Assembly (NCBI RefSeq): GCF_003586285.1
Contig: NZ_QUBR01000001.1
Span: 1,364,001-1,428,000 of the forward strand
Length of the DNA: 64,000 bases
Reading direction: 5' to 3'
DNA from: Aeromicrobium endophyticum
GTDB lineage: Bacteria; Actinomycetota; Actinomycetes; Propionibacteriales; Nocardioidaceae
Part shown: positions 59,166 to 64,000 of the stretch, one piece after another
Layout: each line of letters begins with the position of its first letter
Numbering within the stretch: position 1 is the stretch's first letter
Translations under genes and position numbers: made by a program
Notes under the pieces: model-generated
Seen by the model: the letters and a program-made list of their open reading frames with translations, nothing else
The model's database searches: none
What the model was told of the DNA's origin: nothing

Positions 59166-60227
59166 ATGACGACACCCCGCGCGCGGCAGGCTCTCGACGG
59201 CATCCCGGTGTACCGGCCCGGCAAGGCGGCCCTGAGCGACGACCACAAGCTGTCGAGCAACGAGAACCCGTTCCCGCCGCTGCCCGGCGTCATGGAGCGC
59301 GCCGCGGCCGAGCTGGGTCGGATGAACCGGTACCCCGACGCCGGCATGACCGATCTGTACGAAGCGCTGTCGGCACGGTTCGGCCTGCCGGTCGACCACT
59401 TCGCGGCCGGCACCGGCTCGGTCGCCGTCCTGTTCGCGCTGCTCAGCGCCCACCTCGAGCCCGGCGACGAGATCGTCTACGCGTGGCGCTCGTTCGAGGC
59501 CTACCCGATCGCCGCCGACCTGACGGGTGCGACGACCGTGCGGGTGCCCCTGCGTCCCGACGCGACGCACGACCTCGACGCGATGGCGGCGGCGGTCACC
59601 GAGCGCACCAAGGTCGTGCTCGTGTGCACCCCCAACAACCCCACCGGCCCGGTCGTGACGGCCGAGGCGCTGACGGGCTTCCTCGCGTCCGTCCGCGACG
59701 ACGTGCTGGTCGTCGTCGACGAGGCGTACGTCGAGTTCGTCCGCGACCCGCTGGCCGCCAGCGGTCTGGCGCTGCTGGCCGAGCACCCCAACGTCGTCGT
59801 GCTGCGGACCTTCTCGAAGGCGTACGGCCTGGCCGGCCTGCGGGTGGGCTACGCGATCGCCCGCCCCGAGGTGGCCGTGGCGATCCGCAAGGCGACGCCG
59901 CCGTTCGCCGTCACCGACCTCTCGCAGGCCGCTGCCGTGGCCTCGTTGCAGTCGCACGACGAGCTCGATCGCCGGGTCGACGCGATCGTCGAGGCACGGG
60001 TGGCGATGGTCGACGCCCTGCGGGCGCAGGGCTGGGACGTGCCCGACACCGAGGCCAACTTCGTGTGGCTGCCGCTGGGCGACGACGCGCTCGACTTCGC
60101 GGCCGCCTGCGACCCGGTGTCGGTGCGTCCGTTCGCCGGCGAGGGCGTGCGGGTCAGCATCGGGTCGCCCGAGGTCAACGCCCAGCTGCTGTCGATCGCC
60201 GGCGCGTGGAGGTCTGCCCGCCGCTGA
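59166..60227 (+). CDS. Histidinol-phosphate/aromatic aminotransferase, fold type I
   Basis: 353 aa PLP enzyme. KLSSNENPFPPLPGV at the start (HisC/Pat signature), FAAGTGSVAVL, VLVCTPNNPTGPVV, VVVDEAYVEFVRDP, and the PLP lysine in RTFSKAYGLAGLRVGYA (about residue 220). HisC and the phenylalanine aminotransferase Pat cannot be safely separated by eye. No his genes lie here, and its neighbours are branched-chain 2-oxoacid dehydrogenase genes, so a role in amino-acid catabolism (making 2-oxoacids) is at least as likely as histidine synthesis. Confidence 0.85.
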   Translation: MTTPRARQALDGIPVYRPGKAALSDDHKLSSNENPFPPLPGVMERAAAELGRMNRYPDAGMTDLYEALSARFGLPVDHFAAGTGSVAVLFALLSAHLEPGDEIVYAWRSFEAYPIAADLTGATTVRVPLRPDATHDLDAMAAAVTERTKVVLVCTPNNPTGPVVTAEALTGFLASVRDDVLVVVDEAYVEFVRDPLAASGLALLAEHPNVVVLRTFSKAYGLAGLRVGYAIARPEVAVAIRKATPPFAVTDLSQAAAVASLQSHDELDRRVDAIVEARVAMVDALRAQGWDVPDTEANFVWLPLGDDALDFAAACDPVSVRPFAGEGVRVSIGSPEVNAQLLSIAGAWRSARR

Positions 60228-60264
60228 CTGGATCGATGGGGTGGTGAGGGCTACGGTGGTGCCA

Positions 60265-60284
60265 GGTGTGACGCCGGTCATACC
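60265..60284. promoter_or_regulatory. Inverted repeat before the 2-oxoacid dehydrogenase operon
   Basis: GGTGTGAC-GCCG-GTCATACC, arms of 8 bp with a single mismatch, 99 bp before the E1 alpha start. It is a plausible operator in an otherwise empty 155-bp gap; the regulator is not identified. Confidence 0.4.
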
Positions 60285-60382
60285 CGCGTGAGCCGTCCGT
60301 CAGACCCGACACCCCGGGCCAGGGCGTCCCACCGCTTCGACTCCGGCGCGGAGACCCCGCCGCCGGACGATGGAGGAGACGC

Positions 60383-61504
60383 ATGAGCTCGTCGACCGAT
60401 CCGATCCCAGAGGTCCCGCTCGTCCAGCTGCTCGCCCCGAGCGGCGAGCGCATGACCGACCCGCAGCACTCCTTCGACGGCGATCGCGCCGAGATCGAGG
60501 CGCTCTACCGAGACCTGGTGATGACGCGACGCGTCGACACCGAGGCCTACGCGCTGCAGCGTCACGGCGAGCTCGGTCTGTGGCCGCCCGCCCTCGGCCA
60601 GGAGGCCGCCCAGATCGGCTCGGCCCGGGCCCTGCGCGACCACGACTTCGCCTTCCCGACCTACCGCGACCACGGTGTCGCCTGGTGCCGCGGCGTCGAC
60701 CCGACGCTGCTGCTCGGCATCTTCCGCGGCGCCGACCTCGGCGGCTGGGACCCGGCCGACCACGGCCTCGCGCTGCCCAACATCATCATCGGCGCCCAGA
60801 CGCTGCACGCCACGGGCTATGCGATGGCGCTGTCGCTCGAGGGCCTCGTCGGCACCGGCGACCCCGACCGCGACAGCGCCGTGATCGCCTACTTCGGCGA
60901 CGGCGCGACCAGCCAGGGCGACGTCAGCGAGGCGCTCGACTGGGCCGCCGTGCACCAGTCGCCCGTCGTCTTCTTCTGCGAGAACAACCACTACGCGATC
61001 TCGGTGCCGGTCGCGAGCCAGACCCGGGTGCCGATCGTCCAGCGGGCGGCGGGCTTCGGGCTGCCCGGCGTCCGCGTCGACGGCAACGACGTGCTGGCCT
61101 GCCTCGCGGTCACCCGCCGCGCGCTGCAGCGCGCCCGCGACGGCGAGGGCCCGACGCTGATCGAGGCGGTGACCTACCGCATGGGCGCCCACACGACGTC
61201 CGACGACCCGAGCCGCTACCGCGACGCCGCCGAGGTCGACGGCTGGAAGGCCAAGGACCCGCTCGACCGGGTGCGTCGTCTGCTCGTGGCCGAGGGGACG
61301 ACCGACCAGTTCTTCGCCGACCTCGAGGACGAGGCCGACGCGCTCGGCCTGCGTCTACGCACGGCCTGCCAGCAGATCCCCGAGCCCGATCTCGCCGAGC
61401 TGTTCGACCACGTCTTCGTCGAGAGCACGGTCGAGAACCGGCAGCAGCAGGCCGAGCACGTCGCCTGGCGCGACTCGATCGAGGGGAGCGTGGTCGCGTC
61501 ATGA
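60383..61504 (+). CDS. bkdA: Branched-chain 2-oxoacid dehydrogenase E1 alpha subunit
   Basis: 373 aa thiamine-diphosphate enzyme subunit. It decarboxylates 2-oxoacids and loads the acyl group onto the E2 lipoyl domain. The TPP-binding GDG-N motif appears as YFGDGATSQGDVSEALDWA followed by VVFFCENNHYAIS (about residues 171-208). The phosphorylation-loop-like region is YRMGAHTTSDDPSRYR. GGAGGAG lies about 4 nt before the ATG. It overlaps the E1 beta gene by 4 nt. BkdA versus PdhA cannot be settled by eye, but the two-subunit E1 with short E2 favours the branched-chain complex. Confidence 0.87.
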   Translation: MSSSTDPIPEVPLVQLLAPSGERMTDPQHSFDGDRAEIEALYRDLVMTRRVDTEAYALQRHGELGLWPPALGQEAAQIGSARALRDHDFAFPTYRDHGVAWCRGVDPTLLLGIFRGADLGGWDPADHGLALPNIIIGAQTLHATGYAMALSLEGLVGTGDPDRDSAVIAYFGDGATSQGDVSEALDWAAVHQSPVVFFCENNHYAISVPVASQTRVPIVQRAAGFGLPGVRVDGNDVLACLAVTRRALQRARDGEGPTLIEAVTYRMGAHTTSDDPSRYRDAAEVDGWKAKDPLDRVRRLLVAEGTTDQFFADLEDEADALGLRLRTACQQIPEPDLAELFDHVFVESTVENRQQQAEHVAWRDSIEGSVVAS

Positions 61505-62475
61505 CACGGATGACGATGGTCAAGGCGCTCAACACGGGCCTACGTGCCGCGCTCGAGAACGATCCCAAGGTCGTCCTGATGGGCGAGGACATCGGTCCCC
61601 TCGGAGGGGTCTTCAGGGTCACCGAGGGCCTGCAGAAGGACTTCGGCGAGGGACGCGTCATGGACACCCCGCTCGCGGAGTCGGCGATCGTCGGCACGGC
61701 CGTCGGCATGACGTTCCGCGGGTTCCGTCCCGTCATCGAGATCCAGTTCGACGGATTCGTCTACCCGGCCTACGACCAGATCGTCAGCCAGGTGGCCAAG
61801 CTGCACTTCCGCAGCCGGGGACGCGTACGGATGCCGATCGTGATCCGCATCCCCTACGGCGGGGGCATCGGCGCGGTCGAGCACCACTCGGAGAGCCCCG
61901 AGGGCCAGTTCGCGCTGACGGCGGGCCTCAAGGTCGTCACCTGCTCCAACCCCGACGACGCCCACTGGATGATCCAGCAGGCGATCGCCTCCGACGACCC
62001 GATCGTCTTCATGGAGCCCAAGCGGCGCTACTGGGAGTCCGGCGAGGTCGACACCGACTCGGAGCCCGCGCCGCTGTGGTCGTCGCGGGTCGTGCGTCCT
62101 GGCAGCGACGCCACGCTCATCACGTACGGACCGATGGTCAGGACGTGCCTCGACTCGGCGCGTGCCGCCGAGGCCGACGGGCTCGATCTCGAGGTCATCG
62201 ACCTGCGGACGCTGTCGCCGCTCGACCTCGGCCCCGTGGTCGAGTCGGTGCGGCGCACGGGTCATGCCGTCGTCGTCCACGAGGCGGCTCGCACGCTGGG
62301 CCTGGGCGCCGAGATCGCCGCCCGCGTCGGCGACGAGTGCTTCTACGCGCTCGAGTCGCCCGTGCAGCGGGTCACCGGCTACGACATGCCGTACCCGCCG
62401 AGCCGTGTCGAGCACGACTTCCTTCCCGGGCTCGACCGCATCCTCGATGCCGTCGACCGTGCCCGCGCGTACTGA
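61501..62475 (+). CDS. bkdB: Branched-chain 2-oxoacid dehydrogenase E1 beta subunit
   Basis: 324 aa partner of E1 alpha. LMGEDIGPLGGVFRVTEGLQ, VMDTPLAESAIVGTAVGM, EIQFDGFVYPAYDQI, RIPYGGGIGAVEHHSES (histidine pair at the active site) and the C-terminal VIDLRTLSPLDL typify the subunit. The ATG overlaps the E1 alpha stop and E2 follows 13 nt later. Intact. Confidence 0.9.
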   Translation: MTRMTMVKALNTGLRAALENDPKVVLMGEDIGPLGGVFRVTEGLQKDFGEGRVMDTPLAESAIVGTAVGMTFRGFRPVIEIQFDGFVYPAYDQIVSQVAKLHFRSRGRVRMPIVIRIPYGGGIGAVEHHSESPEGQFALTAGLKVVTCSNPDDAHWMIQQAIASDDPIVFMEPKRRYWESGEVDTDSEPAPLWSSRVVRPGSDATLITYGPMVRTCLDSARAAEADGLDLEVIDLRTLSPLDLGPVVESVRRTGHAVVVHEAARTLGLGAEIAARVGDECFYALESPVQRVTGYDMPYPPSRVEHDFLPGLDRILDAVDRARAY

Positions 62476-62488
62476 GAGGCGCCCCACC

Positions 62489-63775
62489 ATGAACGAGTTC
62501 GCACTGCCCGACGTGGGCGAGGGCCTGACCGAGGCCGAGATCATCGGCTGGCGCGTCGCGGTCGGCGACACCGTCGAGGTCAACGACGTCATCGTCGAGA
62601 TCGAGACCGCCAAGTCGCTGGTCGAGCTGCCCAGCCCGTACGCCGGGGTCGTCCGGACGCTGCACGCGGCGGAGGGCGACACGGTCGAGGTCGGCCGTCC
62701 GATCATCACGATCGGGGACGGTGCGCCGGCGTCCGGCGGCGCCGCCGAGGCGCCTCGGCCAGAGTCCCAGCCCCACCCCGAGACCGAGCGGCAGCCGATG
62801 CTCGTCGGCTACGGCCCCGGTGCCGAGCAGCTCGTGCGCCGGCGCCGGATGGCCCCGCCGAGCGTCGCGTCGGTCGACCTCGAGAAGGTCAAGCCGACGA
62901 GGCGCCCGTTGGCCAAGCCTCCCGTGCGCAAGCTCGCCAAGGACCTCGGCGTCGACCTGTCCGAGGTCGTCGCCACGGGCGAGGTCGTCACCCGAGCCGA
63001 TGTCGAGGCGCACGCCGCCGCTCGCCAGCCGGCGGAACCGACACCGGCACTGGCACCGAGCCCGACGACACCGGACGACGAGACCCGCATCCCGATCAAG
63101 GGTGTGCGCAAGTGGACCGCCGAGGCCATGGTGCGGTCGGCGTTCACGGCGCCGCACGTCACGGAGTGGGTCACGGTCGACGTCTCACGCACGATGGAGC
63201 TGGTCGCGAGGCTCAAGGGCGACCGGGCCTTCGCCGACGTGCGCGTCTCGCCCACGCTGATCGCGGCCAAGGCCATCTGCCTGGCCATGCGCCGCACGCC
63301 CGAGCTCAACGCGAGGTGGGACGACGAGGCGCAGGAGATCGTCGTGAAGCGGTCGGTCAACCTCGGCATCGCGGCAGCCACCGAGCGAGGCCTGGTCGTG
63401 CCCAACGTCGTGGGTGCCGACCGGCTGTCGCTCGTCGACCTCGCGGCGGCGATCGGCGAGCTGACCGCCACGGCTCGCGAGGGACGCACGCAGCCGGCGC
63501 AGATGTCGGGTGGCACGTTCACGCTGACCAACATCGGGGTCTTCGGCATCGACGCCGGCACGCCGATCCTCAACCCCGGCGAGTCGGGCATCCTCGCGCT
63601 CGGCTCGATCGAGCGCAGGCCGTGGGTCGACGATCACGACCAGGTCGTGCCCCGCTGGGTCACCACCCTGGCGCTGAGCTTCGACCACCGCGTCGTCGAC
63701 GGCGAGCAGGGATCGAGATTCCTGGCCGACGTCGCCGCCGTCCTGCGCGACCCCGCGATGGCCCTGACGTTCTGA
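62489..63775 (+). CDS. bkdC: Dihydrolipoamide acyltransferase E2 of branched-chain 2-oxoacid dehydrogenase
   Basis: 428 aa. One N-terminal lipoyl domain with Lys42 in VEIETAKSLVELPSPYAG, a Pro/Glu-rich linker, a peripheral-subunit-binding domain (PPVRKLAKDLGVDLSEV, about residues 147-180), and a catalytic domain (about 200-428) ending in LALSFDHRVVDGEQGSRFL with the active-site His and Asp. The single lipoyl domain and short length suit a branched-chain E2. No E3 gene is in the window. The stop codon lies inside the terminator stem. Confidence 0.9.
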   Translation: MNEFALPDVGEGLTEAEIIGWRVAVGDTVEVNDVIVEIETAKSLVELPSPYAGVVRTLHAAEGDTVEVGRPIITIGDGAPASGGAAEAPRPESQPHPETERQPMLVGYGPGAEQLVRRRRMAPPSVASVDLEKVKPTRRPLAKPPVRKLAKDLGVDLSEVVATGEVVTRADVEAHAAARQPAEPTPALAPSPTTPDDETRIPIKGVRKWTAEAMVRSAFTAPHVTEWVTVDVSRTMELVARLKGDRAFADVRVSPTLIAAKAICLAMRRTPELNARWDDEAQEIVVKRSVNLGIAAATERGLVVPNVVGADRLSLVDLAAAIGELTATAREGRTQPAQMSGGTFTLTNIGVFGIDAGTPILNPGESGILALGSIERRPWVDDHDQVVPRWVTTLALSFDHRVVDGEQGSRFLADVAAVLRDPAMALTF

Positions 63776-63809
63776 CCGGCACACCGACGGTGTGCGGTCA
63801 GAACGTCAG
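63764..63809. terminator. Long near-perfect palindrome between E2 and the DUF1684 gene
   Basis: CTGACGTTCTGACCG (63764-63778) pairs with CGGTCAGAACGTCAG (63795-63809); the inner CACACC/GGTGTG pair extends the stem to about 21 bp with one bulged G and loop GAC. It includes the E2 stop and ends 2 nt from the convergent DUF1684 stop, so it can serve both strands. Confidence 0.75.
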
Positions 63810-63811
63810 GA

Positions 63812-64000
63812 TCACAGCCGCTCGCCGGCCTCGACCCTCGCGGTGATGGTGTTGCCGGGCGGGGCGAGGGGGCACTGCCAGCGCGGGTTGTAGCGGCACG
63901 ACGGGTGGTACGCGAAGTTGAGGTCGAGCGTGATCGACGTGTCGGTGCCGCCGAGCCACGAGCCCTTGGCGGTGTCGAGCAGGTAGCGACCGCCGCCGTA
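63812..64000 (-). CDS. DUF1684 family protein, C-terminal fragment (cut by window edge)
   Basis: Only the last 62 codons are present. They read LDLNFAYHPSCRYNPRWQC then PLAPPGNTITARVEAGE, the characteristic conserved C terminus of DUF1684 proteins (D-x-N-x-A-Y-x-P-x-C ... CPLxPxxN). The family has no established function. It converges on the E2 gene, sharing the bidirectional terminator. The start lies beyond the window. Confidence 0.8.
   Translation of the reverse strand, partial: YGGGRYLLDTAKGSWLGGTDTSITLDLNFAYHPSCRYNPRWQCPLAPPGNTITARVEAGERL

Noticed and set aside
57758..59413. A 551-codon minus-strand frame covering the holin-like gene and beyond
   Set aside because: Only the last 128 codons make a recognisable protein with its own ATG; the rest is antisense or out of frame to the DMT transporter and aminotransferase.

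Overview
The window is 64 kb of very GC-rich DNA with dense, mostly ATGA/GTGA-overlapping genes and frequent GTG starts. It carries a complete mycofactocin operon, an MprAB/PepD-type stress locus, a HelD-type helicase and a fused TrpEG behind a Trp-Trp leader peptide. This gene set points to a high-GC actinobacterium, most likely a Nocardioidaceae-type organism (Aeromicrobium/Nocardioides-like). The assignment is an inference from gene content and was not checked by any search. No rRNA, tRNA, CRISPR array, transposase or phage structural gene was seen.

Layout. 1-6.4 kb: an acyl-CoA catabolic operon (two acyl-CoA dehydrogenases, a methylcrotonyl/geranyl-type biotin-dependent carboxylase and an enoyl-CoA hydratase). 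6.5-14.5 kb: a large secreted repeat protein, a methyltransferase, a polar amino-acid ABC importer with binding protein and permease fused, and two tandem paralogous secreted proteins of unknown function. 14.7-24.1 kb: HelD-like helicase, membrane phosphoesterase, M20 peptidase, a Doc/RHH toxin-antitoxin pair, a trp attenuator with trpEG, small genes, and a 3'-truncated RlaP-type nucleotidyltransferase.

24.3-31.7 kb: mftR and, divergently, mftABCDEFG, apparently complete. 31.7-51.6 kb: a large catabolic island in two transcription units. The first (31.8-35.8 kb) begins with a GntR regulator and encodes a PEP-mutase/isocitrate-lyase-family lyase, a hydantoinase-like amidohydrolase, an isochorismatase-family amidase and a DUF1330 protein. 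The second (36.3-51.6 kb) encodes a cupin, a metallo-beta-lactamase-fold protein, a sugar-type ABC importer, an NDMA-dependent (mycofactocin-type) alcohol dehydrogenase, an aldehyde dehydrogenase, a second GntR, an old-yellow-enzyme homologue, two SDRs, a fumarate-reductase-like flavoprotein and two MmgE/PrpD proteins. An identical 14-bp near-palindrome lies upstream of both units, which suggests one regulon. The units are separated by a 168-bp tandemly duplicated non-coding repeat.

51.5-59.1 kb, minus strand: a DMT exporter, an HtrA/PepD-like protease, an MprB/MprA-like two-component system (both promoters share an 11-bp-spaced direct repeat), a fructosamine-kinase-like protein, a low-molecular-weight protein tyrosine phosphatase, a holin-4-like membrane protein and a second DMT transporter. 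59.2-63.8 kb: an aromatic/histidinol-phosphate-type aminotransferase and the E1alpha, E1beta and E2 genes of a branched-chain 2-oxoacid dehydrogenase, closed by a long palindromic terminator facing a DUF1684 gene cut by the window edge.

The most unusual part is the 24-52 kb stretch: synthesis of a redox cofactor, a cofactor-dependent alcohol dehydrogenase, a dedicated importer and a ring-opening module, consistent with uptake and degradation of an unidentified, probably N-containing cyclic compound carrying an oxidisable alcohol.
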